From: Brucella tritici
GTDB lineage: Bacteria; Pseudomonadota; Alphaproteobacteria; Rhizobiales; Rhizobiaceae
Direction of reading: 5' to 3'
DNA: 64,000 bases
NCBI RefSeq assembly: GCF_008932295.1
Contig: NZ_WBWA01000006.1
Span: forward strand, 158,590-222,589
Shown here one piece after another: positions 10,047 through 20,322 of the stretch. A model generated the notes under the pieces. That model did not search any database and had not been told where the DNA came from. It saw only the letters and a program-made list of their open reading frames with translations. Every line of letters begins with the position of its first letter. The stretch's first letter is position 1. Both the position numbers and the translations under genes were made by a program.

Positions 10047-10418
10047 CATTGCGATTAGACATTTGCTTTCGACATCTATCGAATAGATTTTCCGCGCCGC
10101 AACGACCTGAAATGTTTTTTCAAGCGGACGCATATGGGTGATCTCCCAAGCCAGCCAACCATCTTCGAAATATGAGGCACAAGCCGCTTTCATATCGTCC
10201 CGTGTAAAAGGCCGAACACGACCAATCCGGACCAGTGCTACCGCATAGCCATCCGGATCGTAATCGCCAGCTTTCTCCAGAAACCGCTGATTCTCGACAA
10301 TCAGCAAATCTTCGCCTGCATCGAGATTGGGAAGCCAGCGTCTCACCTCCAGGGTTTTCTCCCCAGACGCTATTCGGCGACCGCTTGGAGCGACGATCGA
10401 GATTGCTTTTACCAGCAT
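10044..10418 (-). CDS. ASCH domain protein
   Basis: A 124-residue protein made of a single ASCH domain. The hallmark GEKTLEVRRWLPN segment (residues 19-31) is followed by DLLIVENQRFL and YAVALVRIGRV, the beta-barrel strands of the PUA-like fold. ASCH domains bind RNA or modified nucleosides, and some hydrolyse N4-acetylcytidine; the exact substrate here cannot be read from sequence. It is encoded upstream of acs on the other strand and just downstream of the SdhAF4 gene, 24 bases away, so the two may be co-transcribed. Confidence 0.75.
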   Translation of the reverse strand: MLVKAISIVAPSGRRIASGEKTLEVRRWLPNLDAGEDLLIVENQRFLEKAGDYDPDGYAVALVRIGRVRPFTRDDMKAACASYFEDGWLAWEITHMRPLEKTFQVVAARKIYSIDVESKCLIAM

Positions 10419-10442
10419 CGATAATCGATCCTCACAGGATAA

Positions 10443-10661
10443 TCAGAAATCGATCGACCGACCCTTGATCTCCCAATCGCCGAAACGGGCGGGGTCCTTG
10501 CCGCCGCGACCGCCAAGTTCGCGGGGCGCTTCGCTTGCCTTTTCGGCAGCGCGGCGCGCTTCAGCTTCCTTCAGCGCGCGCTGGGCGGCAGGCGGCAGGT
10601 CTTCAAACGTGCGCTTGTCTACGTTTTCCGGGCTTTCGGTTGCTTCGTTTTTTTCGCTCAT
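10443..10661 (-). CDS. succinate dehydrogenase assembly factor 4 (DUF1674)
   Basis: A 72-residue protein whose second half has the family signature: [16 protein letters not shown], then [20 protein letters not shown] and the terminal RSIDF. SdhAF4 proteins bind the flavinylated SdhA subunit and assist complex II assembly. The N-terminus is short and charged, as expected for a soluble bacterial member. The ATG at 10661 is the only reasonable start. It is divergent from htpX, with a 135-base gap containing both promoters. Confidence 0.88.
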   Translation of the reverse strand: MSEKNEATESPENVDKRTFEDLPPAAQRALKEAEARRAAEKASEAPRELGGRGGKDPARFGDWEIKGRSIDF

Positions 10662-10795
10662 CGGTCACATTCCCGTTCTCGGTTTTTACTTCGAACATTG
10701 AAGCAAAGCCTGTTCATACCCATCATATAGGCAGAAAGACTTGCCGTGCAAAACCCTTACGGGTCATGCAGCCTAAGATTTGGAGACCGCCACGG

Positions 10796-11761
10796 ATGAA
10801 TATGACGAAAACTGCCATGCTGATCGCCCTCATGACGGTCATGTTCATGAGCATCGGCTATTTGCTGGGCGGCGGCGGAGGCATGATGATCGCGCTTTTG
10901 ATCGCTGTCGCCATGAACCTGTTCGGCTACTGGAACTCCGACAAGATGGTGCTGCGCATGTACAATGCGCAGGAAGTGGATGAGCGCAGCGCACCGGACT
11001 ATTACCGCATGGTAAGCGGGCTGGCTGCCAATGCGGGCCTTCCCATGCCGAAGGTCTATATCATTCATGAAGACCAGCCGAATGCCTTTGCCACGGGCCG
11101 CAATCCCGAAAATGCTGCCGTTGCAGCTACAACCGGGCTCCTCAACCGTCTGACGCCGGAAGAGGTCGCAGGCGTGATGGCGCATGAACTGGCGCACGTC
11201 CAGAACCGCGATACGCTGACCATGACGATCGTGGCAACGCTTGCCGGCGCCATATCCATGCTCGGCAATTTTGCCTTCTTCCTGGGCGGCAATCGTGAGA
11301 ACGGCAACGGCATCATGGGCGTGGTCGGCACCATTCTCGCCATGATCGTCGCGCCCTTTGCCGCAATGATCGTGCAGATGGCCGTCAGCCGCACCCGCGA
11401 ATATGCCGCCGACAAGCGCGGCGCGGAAATCTGCGGCAATCCGCTATGGCTGTCCTCAGCGTTGGGCAAGATCGCGCGTGGCGCCAAGGCCATCCCGAAC
11501 GAGGAAGCCGAACACAACCCGGCAACCGCGCATATGTTCATCATCAATCCCTTGAGCGGACGCGGCGCGGATAATCTTTTTTCGACCCATCCGGACACCG
11601 ATAACCGCATTGCAGCACTTGAACAGATGGCTGCCGAAATGGGCATCCGCTCTGGCGGAATGGCACCGCGTGCCGCTGCCCCTTCCCAAAGCAGCGGTCC
11701 ATGGGGTAATGCAGGCGGTAACAGCAATGGCGGTTCCGGTTATCGGGGGCCGTGGTCCTAA
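10796..11761 (+). CDS. htpX: zinc metalloprotease HtpX
   Basis: A 321-residue inner-membrane M48 peptidase involved in quality control of membrane proteins. Two N-terminal membrane segments ([22 protein letters not shown] and the next hydrophobic stretch) precede the catalytic domain. HELAH (near residue 130) supplies the zinc ligands and the catalytic Glu, and the downstream [14 protein letters not shown] supplies the third ligand. The GFSxHP-like [12 protein letters not shown] follows, and the C-terminus is a Gly/Ser-rich tail. The start at 10796 is preceded by GGAG. It is followed at 15 bases by the rsmB-like gene, so the two are probably co-transcribed. Confidence 0.95.
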   Translation: MNMTKTAMLIALMTVMFMSIGYLLGGGGGMMIALLIAVAMNLFGYWNSDKMVLRMYNAQEVDERSAPDYYRMVSGLAANAGLPMPKVYIIHEDQPNAFATGRNPENAAVAATTGLLNRLTPEEVAGVMAHELAHVQNRDTLTMTIVATLAGAISMLGNFAFFLGGNRENGNGIMGVVGTILAMIVAPFAAMIVQMAVSRTREYAADKRGAEICGNPLWLSSALGKIARGAKAIPNEEAEHNPATAHMFIINPLSGRGADNLFSTHPDTDNRIAALEQMAAEMGIRSGGMAPRAAAPSQSSGPWGNAGGNSNGGSGYRGPWS

Positions 11762-11776
11762 ATAAAGTAGAACAGT

Positions 11777-13186
11777 GTGAACGATAAAAAGCCCGCGCCG
11801 AAGCGTGGAAATAAAAAGCCGCAAATGAACACCAATGCCGCAGACCTGCGCCCCGGTCTCGCGGCGCGTTTGTGTGCTGCGCGCCTTCTCGGTGCGGTGA
11901 TCGAAAAGAACACCTCGCTCGACGGCCTGACCGACAATACGCACGGTCATCCGCAATATCTGGCGCTGGAGCCGCGCGACCGCGCGCTGGTTCGCGCCAT
12001 TATAGGTTCTGCGCTGCGCAATCGCGGCAGCATCGAACGCGCTATCAACAAGCGGCTCGACCGGCCACTGCCGGAAAATGCCGTGGCGTTGAAACATCTT
12101 CTGCATGTCGCCATCGCGCAGATTTTCTATCTCGACCTGCCCGACCATTCGGCGGTCGATCTGGCGGTGGAAGCGGCGAACAACGATCCTCGCAATCGCA
12201 AATATGCCGGTCTCGTCAATGCGCTGCTGCGTCGCCTGTCGCGTAACAAGGAACGTGCTCTCGCGCATACATTGCAGCCGGAAACCAATGTGCCGGAGTG
12301 GTTTGCCAAAAGCATCACCGACGCCTATGGCGCGGAAAAAGCAGCAGCCATTCTTGCCATGCATGCCTATGAGCCGCCGATCGATTTCACGGTCAAGGGC
12401 GACGCTAAGGCATGGGCTGAAAAGCTCGGCGGCACAGCCCTCCCCAATGGTTCGGTGCGCCTGCAAACAGTCGAAGGCAATCTCACTGACCTGCCCGGCT
12501 TTGCCGAGGGCGACTGGTGGGTGCAGGATGTGGCGGCAAGCCTGCCTGCGCGCCTGATGGGCGACATCAAGGGCAAACGGGTTGCCGACCTGTGCGCCGC
12601 CCCCGGCGGCAAGACGGCGCAGCTCGTACTTCAGGGCGCCGACGTGACCGCGCTCGACCTTTCCGAAAACCGGCTGAAGCGCCTGCGCGGCAATCTGGAA
12701 CGTCTCGGCTTCGAGGCGAAGACTGTCGCCACCAATCTGATGGATTTCCAGCCGGACGAACTGTTCGATGCCGTGCTTCTGGATGCCCCCTGCTCTTCCA
12801 CCGGCACGGTGCGCCGTCATCCGGATGTGCCTTGGACCAAGACGCCGCAGGACATAGCAAAGCTTGCCGAACTTCAGGGCAAGCTTTTGGCGCACGCGGC
12901 CACTCTGGTCAAACCCGGCGGCATAATCGTCTTTTCCAATTGTTCGCTGCACCCGCTCGAAGGCGAGGAAATGGCGCGCAAGGCAGCGGAAAATCCGCTG
13001 CTGGAGCCTTTCCCGATTACGGAGCAGGATTGCTCCAGTCTGAGCGGGCTTCTGGACGGGCTGGTGACGGCGGAAGGCTTTCTGCGATCCACTCCGGCAG
13101 ACCTGCCGCCGGATCGTTTTGAGGGCAATCCGCAGATGGCTGGCATGGACGGCTTCTTCGCCGCCCGCTTCAAGCGCCGGTCCTGA
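11777..13186 (+). CDS. rsmB: RsmB family 16S rRNA (cytosine-C5) methyltransferase
   Basis: A 469-residue protein with an N-terminal NusB-like RNA-binding domain (about residues 20-160, with LEPRDRALVRAI and VNALLRRL) and a C-terminal SAM-dependent methyltransferase domain. The motifs DLCAAPGGKTAQL (SAM binding), LLDAPCSSTGTVRRHPD (motif IV, Cys of the DAPCSS loop) and FSNCSLHPLEGE (catalytic Cys region, motif VI) are all present. E. coli RsmB modifies C967; the exact site here is inferred. GTG at 11777 is the likely start, with ATG at 11825 as an alternative. It sits directly after htpX. Confidence 0.88.
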   Translation: MNDKKPAPKRGNKKPQMNTNAADLRPGLAARLCAARLLGAVIEKNTSLDGLTDNTHGHPQYLALEPRDRALVRAIIGSALRNRGSIERAINKRLDRPLPENAVALKHLLHVAIAQIFYLDLPDHSAVDLAVEAANNDPRNRKYAGLVNALLRRLSRNKERALAHTLQPETNVPEWFAKSITDAYGAEKAAAILAMHAYEPPIDFTVKGDAKAWAEKLGGTALPNGSVRLQTVEGNLTDLPGFAEGDWWVQDVAASLPARLMGDIKGKRVADLCAAPGGKTAQLVLQGADVTALDLSENRLKRLRGNLERLGFEAKTVATNLMDFQPDELFDAVLLDAPCSSTGTVRRHPDVPWTKTPQDIAKLAELQGKLLAHAATLVKPGGIIVFSNCSLHPLEGEEMARKAAENPLLEPFPITEQDCSSLSGLLDGLVTAEGFLRSTPADLPPDRFEGNPQMAGMDGFFAARFKRRS

Positions 13187-13317
13187 GGCCAGCTACAAGC
13201 AGACAAATCGTAAAAATTGCCATAACGGGTCGCGATACCCGTTATGGTTAACGCTCGATTCACCATTTCTGTACAATTGTATCAAAGGAACGGGCTGTTC
13301 GATCTGGCCAAACAATA

Positions 13318-15060
13318 ATGACAAACGATACGGAGAAAGACCGGGTGGCAGTCGCCCTCAGCGAAACCCCACATCTTTGGGGACTGGCCGTTGCACAGGC
13401 TTGGCGCAAGTTCAGCCGCCGTCTGCGCATGGGGCCTCTCTATCGCTGGCGCTTCACCGGCTTTACCCCGGATCGTATCCTGATCGCACCGCCTGATCTG
13501 CGCGTAGCAGACCCGCAATTGGCGCAGGAATTCTACCACGGCCGTTTTGCACTGGCCGGTCGTCTGGTCGAAACCGGCGGACTGTCGCCTTTCGCTGTCG
13601 AACCGCCGACGCCGGAATGGGAAGCAGCACTTCAAAGTTTCGGCTGGCTGCGTCATTTGAAAAGCGCCAATAGCGAACTGGCAACCGCCAATGCGCGCGC
13701 TCTCGTCGATGACTGGATGCGCATGTTCGGCAAGCGCATCGGCGGCATCGCCTGGTCGCCGGAAGTCACCGCCCAGCGCATCATCGCCTGGCTCCAGCAT
13801 TCGAACCTCATTCTGTCGGGCGCTGAACTTCCCGCCTATCGCCGCTTCATGCGCTCGCTTGCCATGCAGGTGCGTTATCTGCGCACCGTTGCCGCCGCCA
13901 TGGATGACGGCGAGGAACGGTTGCGCGCCCGCATCGCATTGGCATTTGCCGCTCTGGCTCTGCCTGTTTCGCCGCCGACTGCACGCGCCGCCCGGCGCAA
14001 TCTGGAATACGAGCTGAAACGCCAGATTCTCCCCGATGGCGGACATATCTCGCGCAATCCCGTTACGGTGCTGGAGCTGCTGGCCGATCTTCTGCCGCTC
14101 CGCCAGACCTATGCCAATGGCACGGAAGCCCCGCCCAAAGCGTTGATCGAAGCCGTCGAGCGCATGTTGCCAGCCCTGCGCTTCTTCCGCCATCAGGATG
14201 GCAGCCTTGCGCTTTTCAACGGCGTCGGCCCGACCATGCCGGAACGCATCATCTCGGTTCTGCGGCATGATGAGACCGCCGGATCGCCGCTGACCCATGC
14301 GCCCTATTCCGGCTATGAACGGCTCTCGATGGGGTCGACCACCATCATCGCCGATACAGGACTGCCGCCGCCGGTGACCGCATCGCGGGATGCCCATGCC
14401 GGTTGTCTCGCCTTCGAAATGTCCTCCGGGCGCCAGCGCTATATCGTCAATTCCGGAATCGACCGTTTCGGCCCGCCGGAATTTCGCCCATTGGGCCGCT
14501 CGACGGCTGCACATTCCACCGCCACGATCAACGACACGTCCTCGTGCCGCTTCAGCCTCAATGCGGGTCTCTCCAACATGATTGGCACGCCGATCATTGC
14601 AGGCCCGACCCGCGTGCAGCGCGACCGGATCGAGGAAATGGGGCGGCAGGGTTTTGTCGCCAGCCACGACGGCTATGCGCGCCTGTTCGGCATCTATCAT
14701 GAACGTCGCCTCGTGCTGTCGCACAATGGCAGCGTCATTCAAGGTGCAGACCGGTTCTATCGCGGCGATGGCCGTCCGTTGAAGGCAAACGGACGCGACA
14801 ATATTGCCGTCCGTTTCCACCTGCATCCGTCGGTCGATATTTCCTTCGATGAGAACGGATTGATCGTTCTGTCGGCGGATCGAGACGATACCTGGGTCTT
14901 CTCCTGTTTTGAAGTTGCGCCGCAACTGGAGGATTCGATCTTCTTTGCAGGCTTCCGCGGCCCCGTGACATCGAAGCAGATCGTGCTCTCCTTCCCGGCT
15001 TCCGAATTGCCGGAAGTAAACTGGCAGTTCAGCCGCGTCGCACTCGGCAGTTACGTATAA
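13318..15060 (+). CDS. heparinase II/III family protein
   Basis: A 580-residue protein with an N-terminal alpha-helical toroid region (GLAVAQAWRKF, RIIAWLQHSNLIL, SLAMQVRYLRTVA) and a C-terminal beta-rich heparinase II/III-like domain (SGYERLSMGSTTIIADTG, FEMSSGRQRYIVNSG, HSTATINDTSSCRF, ISFDENGLIVLSADRDDTWVFSC). Family members are polysaccharide lyases or related proteins; many alphaproteobacteria have this short form next to purH with no defined substrate. No signal peptide is evident, which is unusual for a lyase. The ATG at 13318 was chosen. A perfect palindrome lies after the stop. Confidence 0.85.
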   Translation: MTNDTEKDRVAVALSETPHLWGLAVAQAWRKFSRRLRMGPLYRWRFTGFTPDRILIAPPDLRVADPQLAQEFYHGRFALAGRLVETGGLSPFAVEPPTPEWEAALQSFGWLRHLKSANSELATANARALVDDWMRMFGKRIGGIAWSPEVTAQRIIAWLQHSNLILSGAELPAYRRFMRSLAMQVRYLRTVAAAMDDGEERLRARIALAFAALALPVSPPTARAARRNLEYELKRQILPDGGHISRNPVTVLELLADLLPLRQTYANGTEAPPKALIEAVERMLPALRFFRHQDGSLALFNGVGPTMPERIISVLRHDETAGSPLTHAPYSGYERLSMGSTTIIADTGLPPPVTASRDAHAGCLAFEMSSGRQRYIVNSGIDRFGPPEFRPLGRSTAAHSTATINDTSSCRFSLNAGLSNMIGTPIIAGPTRVQRDRIEEMGRQGFVASHDGYARLFGIYHERRLVLSHNGSVIQGADRFYRGDGRPLKANGRDNIAVRFHLHPSVDISFDENGLIVLSADRDDTWVFSCFEVAPQLEDSIFFAGFRGPVTSKQIVLSFPASELPEVNWQFSRVALGSYV

Positions 15061-15078
15061 TTCGCTCTCCCGCTCCTC

Positions 15079-15127
15079 CCCTTCGAGACGGCGTCCTTCG
15101 GCAAGCTCAGGACGCCGTCTCGAAGGG
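15079..15127. repeat. perfect 18-bp-arm palindrome
   Basis: Arms CCCTTCGAGACGGCGTCC (15079-15096) and its exact complement (15110-15127) flank a 13-base loop containing TTCGGCAAGCTCA. Part of the arm, TTCGAGACGGCG, recurs at 38915-38935, so this is a dispersed palindromic element. It may also end transcription after the heparinase-like gene. Confidence 0.85.
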
Positions 15128-15280
15128 TCGAGGGTCAATGGGATCGAATGCGGGGCAAGAAATACCTCTTCACCGTTCTTTTCCGGCCTTTTGCGGTAGG
15201 ATTCTCGGCGCGCCTGTGTTAGGGCGAGCCGTCCACTTTCCTGAACGCATCCGTTTCAGCAACGAAGAGACCAACTCCCT

Positions 15281-16897
15281 ATGGCTGTCAGCTCCAAGCA
15301 TATTCCCGCTCCCGATCTTCATCGGGTGCGCCGCGCCCTCCTTTCCGTTTCCGACAAAACCGGCCTGATCGATTTCGCCAAAGCGCTTCATGCGCAGGGC
15401 GTCGAAATCCTTTCGACCGGCGGCACCGCCAAGTCGATTGCTGCCGAAGGCATTCCGGTGAAGGATGTGTCCGAAGTAACCGGCTTCCCGGAAATCATGG
15501 ACGGGCGCGTCAAGACGCTGCATCCGGCAGTCCATGGCGGCCTGCTCGCCGTGCGCAACGACCCGGAACACGTCGCGGCCATGGAAGAACATGGTATTGG
15601 CGGCATCGATCTTGCCGTCATCAATCTCTATCCGTTCGAGGAAGTCCGCTTCAAGGGCGGCGACTACGACACGACGGTCGAGAACATCGACATTGGCGGC
15701 CCGGCTATGATCCGCGCTTCCGCCAAGAACCATGCCTATGTCGCAACGGTCGTCGATCCTGACGATTATGCCGACGTCGTCGCTGAACTGGAAAAGCATG
15801 CAGGCTCCCTGCCGCTTGCCTTCCGCAAAAAGCTCGCCGCCAAGGCCTTCTCGCGCACAGCAGCCTATGACGCAGCCATTTCCAACTGGTTCGCCGAAGC
15901 GATCAACGAAGAAACTCCGGTCTATCGCTCGGTCGCTGGCAAGCTGCATTCCGTCATGCGCTACGGTGAAAACCCGCACCAGACGGCTGGCTTTTATCTC
16001 ACCGGCGAAAAGCGTCCCGGCGTTGCCACCGCGACCCAGCTTCAGGGCAAGCAGCTCTCCTACAACAACATCAACGACACCGATGCAGCTTTTGAACTCG
16101 TCGCAGAATTCGACCCTGCCCGCACCGCAGCCGTCGCCATCATCAAGCACGCCAATCCTTGCGGCGTGGCGGAAGCTTTCACCATCAAGGAAGCTTATTT
16201 GAAGGCACTCGCCTGCGATCCGGTTTCGGCTTTTGGCGGCATCGTCGCGCTCAACAAGACGCTCGATGAGGAAGCCGCTGAAGAGATCGTCAAGATCTTC
16301 ACCGAAGTCATCATTGCACCAGATGCCACCGAAGGCGCACAGGCCATCGTCGCAGCCAAGAAGAACCTGCGCCTCCTGGTGACCGGTGGTCTGCCGGACC
16401 CGCGCGCCAAGGGCATTGCCGCCAAGACGGTTGCCGGTGGCCTGCTGGTTCAGTCACGCGACAACGGCGTAGTCGATGATCTCGACCTCAAGGTCGTCAC
16501 CAAGCGCGCGCCGACCGAAGCCGAACTCAACGATATGAAATTCGCCTTCCGCGTCGGCAAGCATGTGAAGTCGAACGCCATCGTCTATGTGAAGGACGGC
16601 GCAACGGTCGGCATCGGCGCAGGCCAGATGAGCCGCGTCGATTCGGCCCGTATCGCAGCCCGCAAGGCTGAAGATGCAGCAGAAGCCGCCGGTCTTGCAG
16701 AACCGCTCACCAAGGGTTGCGTGGTCGCTTCCGATGCGTTCTTCCCGTTTGCCGACGGTCTGCTTTCCGCCGTTCAGGCCGGTGCAACCGCCGTCATCCA
16801 GCCAGGCGGTTCGATGCGGGACGACGAAGTGATCGCCGCCGCCGACGAACATGGCATCGCCATGGTCATGACGGGGATGCGCCACTTCCGGCATTAG
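15281..16897 (+). CDS. purH: bifunctional AICAR formyltransferase / IMP cyclohydrolase
   Basis: A 538-residue enzyme for the last two steps of IMP synthesis. The N-terminal MGS-like cyclohydrolase domain shows [24 protein letters not shown] and [15 protein letters not shown] (residues 70-86). The formyltransferase domain shows [25 protein letters not shown] (KHANPCG with the catalytic Lys-His pair), [13 protein letters not shown] and [11 protein letters not shown]. The length fits the family (about 530). It is probably transcribed on its own: a 140-base gap separates it from the upstream palindrome, and a terminator follows. Confidence 0.97.
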   Translation: MAVSSKHIPAPDLHRVRRALLSVSDKTGLIDFAKALHAQGVEILSTGGTAKSIAAEGIPVKDVSEVTGFPEIMDGRVKTLHPAVHGGLLAVRNDPEHVAAMEEHGIGGIDLAVINLYPFEEVRFKGGDYDTTVENIDIGGPAMIRASAKNHAYVATVVDPDDYADVVAELEKHAGSLPLAFRKKLAAKAFSRTAAYDAAISNWFAEAINEETPVYRSVAGKLHSVMRYGENPHQTAGFYLTGEKRPGVATATQLQGKQLSYNNINDTDAAFELVAEFDPARTAAVAIIKHANPCGVAEAFTIKEAYLKALACDPVSAFGGIVALNKTLDEEAAEEIVKIFTEVIIAPDATEGAQAIVAAKKNLRLLVTGGLPDPRAKGIAAKTVAGGLLVQSRDNGVVDDLDLKVVTKRAPTEAELNDMKFAFRVGKHVKSNAIVYVKDGATVGIGAGQMSRVDSARIAARKAEDAAEAAGLAEPLTKGCVVASDAFFPFADGLLSAVQAGATAVIQPGGSMRDDEVIAAADEHGIAMVMTGMRHFRH

Positions 16898-17241
16898 GGC
16901 TTTTACGCATTATCCTGCGCGAAGCCGCTTCGCATTTTTGCTGGAAATGCTGTTTCTTTCGCATTGTCCCACGCAAAACCGCTTCGCACTTTTGCTGGAA
17001 ATGCTCTAACCCCTTATAAAAAAGCACTTATCGAGGCCCCGGAACCAACCATTCCGGGGCTTTCGTTTAGATCGGTTCTGATCCCAGCGGAATCCAGGAA
17101 CCGATCTATCTCTTTGTTTTTTCGCATTATCCTACGCAAAACCGCTTCGCACTTTTGCTGGAAATGCTCTAGTTTGAGTTTCATATTGTTTCGTTTAAAT
17201 TCGTTTTCAGCATAGACCGGATCAACGGAGGAGCCCGCCCC
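16898..17241. repeat. purH-glpK intergenic region: three half copies of repeat A, a terminator and a palindrome
   Basis: This 344-base gap is packed with structure. Half copies of repeat A lie at 16900-16950, 16952-17008 (tandem) and 17108-17172. A terminator lies at 17033-17068. A second inverted repeat has arms AGATCGGTTC (17069-17078) and GAACCGATCT (17098-17107). The last 60 bases before glpK are the only unique sequence and must hold its promoter, ending with GGAGGAG before the ATG. Confidence 0.8.
17033..17068 (+). terminator. terminator of purH
   Basis: GCCCCGGAA (17036-17044) and TTCCGGGGC (17052-17060) form a 9-bp stem followed by TTTCGTTT. It lies 136 bases after the purH stop, behind two repeat copies. 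Confidence 0.8.
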
Positions 17242-18741
17242 ATGACGCAGTTTATCGGTTCCATCGACCAGGGAACCACGAGTTCGCGTTTCATCATTTT
17301 CGACAGGCAGGGCGATATCGTCGCGAGCGACCAGCGCGAACATGAGCAGATTTATCCGAAGGCGGGCTGGGTCGAACACAATCCGATAGAAATCTGGCGC
17401 AACACACAGCATGTCATTGCCGCCGCACTCAAAAAGGCAAAACTGAAGGCAAGCGATATTGCTTCGGTCGGCATCACCAATCAGCGCGAAACCACGCTGC
17501 TGTGGGACCGGACGACCGGCGCGCCGCTCTATAATGCTATTGTCTGGATGGATACGCGCACCGACGAACTTGTTGCCCGATACACGAAAGAGGGTGGCGC
17601 GGACCGCTTGCGCGCCAAGACGGGCCTGCCGATCTCAACCTATTTTTCCGGCCTTAAGCTGCGCTGGATACTCGATAATGTTCCCGGTGCGCGTGAAAAG
17701 GCCGAAGCCGGAGACGCACTTTTCGGCACCATCGACACATGGCTGGTCTGGAACCTGACCGGCGGCACCGATGGCGGCATTCACGTCACCGACGTGACCA
17801 ATGCGTCCCGTACCCAGCTCATGGACCTTTCGACGCTGAAATGGGACGAGGACATTCTCCGTCTTTTCGATATTCCGTCGGCCTGCCTGCCGGAAATCCG
17901 CTCTTCAAGCGAAGTCTATGGCGAGATCACCCTGCCCTCGCTTTCCGGCGTCAAACTTGCGGGCATTCTGGGCGACCAGCAGGCAGCGCTCTTCGGTCAG
18001 GCATGTCTGGAACCGGGCGAAGCCAAGAACACCTATGGCACAGGCTGCTTCATGCTGATGAACACCGGCGAGAAACTGGTGCCCTCCAATTACGGCCTGC
18101 TGACCACGGTTGCCTACAAGCTCGACGGCGCCAAACCGGTTTATGCGCTGGAAGGCTCCATCGCCATTACCGGCGCTCTGGTGCAGTGGCTGCGCGACAA
18201 TCTCGGCATCATCAGAAACAGCAGCGACATCGAAACGATGGCGCGCACCGTCGAAGACAATGGCGATGTTTATTTCGTTCCAGCCTTTTCCGGTCTCTTT
18301 GCACCGCATTGGCAGGATTCAGCGCGCGGCATCATCGCTGGCCTCACCCGCTTCGCCAACAAGGGCCACATTGCCCGCGCGGCTCTGGAAGCGAGCGCCT
18401 ATCAGGTCCGCGAAGTACTGGATGCGATGGTGAAGGATTCCGGTGTCGAGATCACGGAACTGCGCGCCGATGGCGGCATGACCATCAATGAACTGCTCAT
18501 GCAGTTCCAGTCCGACATTCTGCATGTGCCGGTTGTGCGCCCGAAAATCATAGAGACGACGGCACTGGGCGCTGCCTACGCGGCGGGGCTCGCCGTCGGC
18601 TACTGGAAATCGACGAAGGACATTGTGGAGAACTGGCAGGTGGGCCATCGCTGGCATCCGCGAATGTCCGCTGAGGAAAGCACGCGCCTGTTCAATGCGT
18701 GGGAAAAGGCCGTGCAGCGTTCGCTTGGCTGGATTGAATAG
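17242..18741 (+). CDS. glpK: glycerol kinase
   Basis: A 499-residue FGGY-family kinase phosphorylating glycerol to sn-glycerol 3-phosphate. Seen: [18 protein letters not shown] (phosphate 1 region), [54 protein letters not shown], and [19 protein letters not shown] with the FGGY-type signature region. The length and continuity are normal. The ATG at 17242 is preceded by GGAGGAG. No glpF or glpD is adjacent, so it is a lone gene here and ends convergently with the UMF1-type transporter gene. A weak hairpin at 18755-18770 separates them. Confidence 0.97.
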   Translation: MTQFIGSIDQGTTSSRFIIFDRQGDIVASDQREHEQIYPKAGWVEHNPIEIWRNTQHVIAAALKKAKLKASDIASVGITNQRETTLLWDRTTGAPLYNAIVWMDTRTDELVARYTKEGGADRLRAKTGLPISTYFSGLKLRWILDNVPGAREKAEAGDALFGTIDTWLVWNLTGGTDGGIHVTDVTNASRTQLMDLSTLKWDEDILRLFDIPSACLPEIRSSSEVYGEITLPSLSGVKLAGILGDQQAALFGQACLEPGEAKNTYGTGCFMLMNTGEKLVPSNYGLLTTVAYKLDGAKPVYALEGSIAITGALVQWLRDNLGIIRNSSDIETMARTVEDNGDVYFVPAFSGLFAPHWQDSARGIIAGLTRFANKGHIARAALEASAYQVREVLDAMVKDSGVEITELRADGGMTINELLMQFQSDILHVPVVRPKIIETTALGAAYAAGLAVGYWKSTKDIVENWQVGHRWHPRMSAEESTRLFNAWEKAVQRSLGWIE

Positions 18742-18759
18742 AAGTCTCGCCCCGGCCCG

Positions 18760-20199
18760 TCACGACGGGCTGGTTGCAGCCAGCTTGTCAGCCGGATAAG
18801 GCGTCATTGCAATCAGCACCAGACCGACCGCAAAGAATATGACCAGCACCGACATGCCCAGCGCCGCCGATCCGCTCAGCGCCGTGATGGTGGCAACCAG
18901 AAACGGCCCAAGGAAGCTGGTCGCACGCCCGGCGAGCGCATAGATGCCGAAATAGCGGCCCGATTCCTCCGGCTTGATGCTGCGGGCAAACCATGAACGC
19001 GACGAGGCCTGAACCGGACCGAAGGCTGCACCAATCATCAGACCGTAAATCAGATAGGCGTGTTCTGCCGCGCTGGAGAACAGTCCTTGTGTTGTGGGAG
19101 ATGCGAAAGGCATCAGGCCGAACAAAGTGTAATCGCGTCCGGTCGAGACAATGCCTATAGAAGCAAGCAGCACCAGCACCAGCGAAAAGATCACGACAGC
19201 CTTGGAACCAATCCGTGTATCGACGCGGCTTGCGACCAGACAACTGAAAATCGCCATGACATTCATCACCATGCCGAAAAGCCCGATCTCGGTGATCGTC
19301 CAGCTGAACAAGGCTGCCGCATAGCCCGCACCGAGAGCCAGCGTAGCATTGACGCCATCCTGATAAATCATGCGCGCGACAAGGAAGCGGACAAGTCCGG
19401 ACCGTTTGCGCGCCTCGGTGAGCGTAACCTTCAGTTCTGCAAAGCCGGAGCGCAACGCCTTGCGCAGAGGCTCGCCGCGCTCCGCGTCCGGCGTGAACAA
19501 AAACATTGGCAGGATGAAAACGAAATACCACAGGGCAGCCAGCGGTCCGGTAATGCGCGCATCCTCCCCCAGTACGGGATCGAGACCGAACAGGGGCTTC
19601 ATGCCGATGATCGTTGTGCCTGTTTCAGGCGAGGCCGCCAGACATAGCACCACGAAAATGAGTACGATCATGCCGCCCAGATAGCCGAGCCCCCAGGCGA
19701 TATTGGAGACACGCCCGATATCGTTGCTCGGCACCAGACGCGGCATCATGGAATCATTGAAGACGATGGAAAATTCGGCAGCCACCATGGCCATCGAAAA
19801 CGCACACAGTACCCAGAACAGGTTCGCACCCGGAACGGCGAACCACAGCAGGCAGAGGCCTATAATCTTCAGCACGGCGAAGAAAGCGATCCAGGGCTTG
19901 CGCGCACCTGTCCGGTCGGCCACCGCTCCCAGGATCGGTGAAAGCACAGCAATGAGAAAGCCGGCAGCGGCAAAGCCATAACCCCAGGCCACCTGGCCGG
20001 CTTCAGGATTTTCTGCCATGCGCGAGATGAAATAAGGCCCGAAGATGAACGTGGTCACGACGGTAAAAAAGGGCTGCGCCGCCCAGTCAAAAAATATCCA
20101 GCCCCAGATGCCACGCCGCGAGGCATAGCTGCGGGCAGCCGCAACCTGATCGCTCAATTGCTCTTTCCTTCCCCCCGGACAAGAAGTTGGCCCAACCAT
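18760..20199 (-). CDS. MFS transporter, UMF1/Atg22-like family
   Basis: A 479-residue (maximum) inner-membrane protein with about 12 membrane segments. The first segment has GIWGWIFFDWAAQPFFTVVTTFIFGPYF, the signature of the UMF1 (unknown major facilitator 1) family related to Atg22. ADRTGARKPW fits the MFS loop 2-3 motif, and ASSRSWFARSIKPEESGRYFG the second-half loop. The substrate is unknown. Two starts are possible: the ATG at 20199, or a TTG at 20157 preceded by GGAAGGA; the latter has the better ribosome binding site and would give 465 residues. Confidence 0.85.
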   Translation of the reverse strand: MVGPTSCPGGRKEQLSDQVAAARSYASRRGIWGWIFFDWAAQPFFTVVTTFIFGPYFISRMAENPEAGQVAWGYGFAAAGFLIAVLSPILGAVADRTGARKPWIAFFAVLKIIGLCLLWFAVPGANLFWVLCAFSMAMVAAEFSIVFNDSMMPRLVPSNDIGRVSNIAWGLGYLGGMIVLIFVVLCLAASPETGTTIIGMKPLFGLDPVLGEDARITGPLAALWYFVFILPMFLFTPDAERGEPLRKALRSGFAELKVTLTEARKRSGLVRFLVARMIYQDGVNATLALGAGYAAALFSWTITEIGLFGMVMNVMAIFSCLVASRVDTRIGSKAVVIFSLVLVLLASIGIVSTGRDYTLFGLMPFASPTTQGLFSSAAEHAYLIYGLMIGAAFGPVQASSRSWFARSIKPEESGRYFGIYALAGRATSFLGPFLVATITALSGSAALGMSVLVIFFAVGLVLIAMTPYPADKLAATSPS

Positions 20200-20273
20200 T
20201 GACCGGCCAGTCGGTCGGAAGCCTCTCCTTTATCAGCCGCACCTTATAACCCGAAACTCGGCTTCAAAAGAAA

Positions 20274-20303
20274 CAAAAAGGGCGACCGAAGCCGCCCTTT
20301 TGC
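20274..20303 (-). terminator. terminator of the NAD-glutamate dehydrogenase gene
   Basis: On the minus strand, AAAAGGGCGGCTTCGGTCGCCCTTTTT forms a stem with a tight TTCG loop and T-run, 20 bases after the gdhB stop. Confidence 0.88.
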
Positions 20304-20322
20304 AAGTTTATGTCGTTGTTTT

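Noticed and set aside
13282..15138. 618-codon open frame on the minus strand
   Set aside because: Antisense to the heparinase-like gene and extends into the palindrome at both codon-poor ends.
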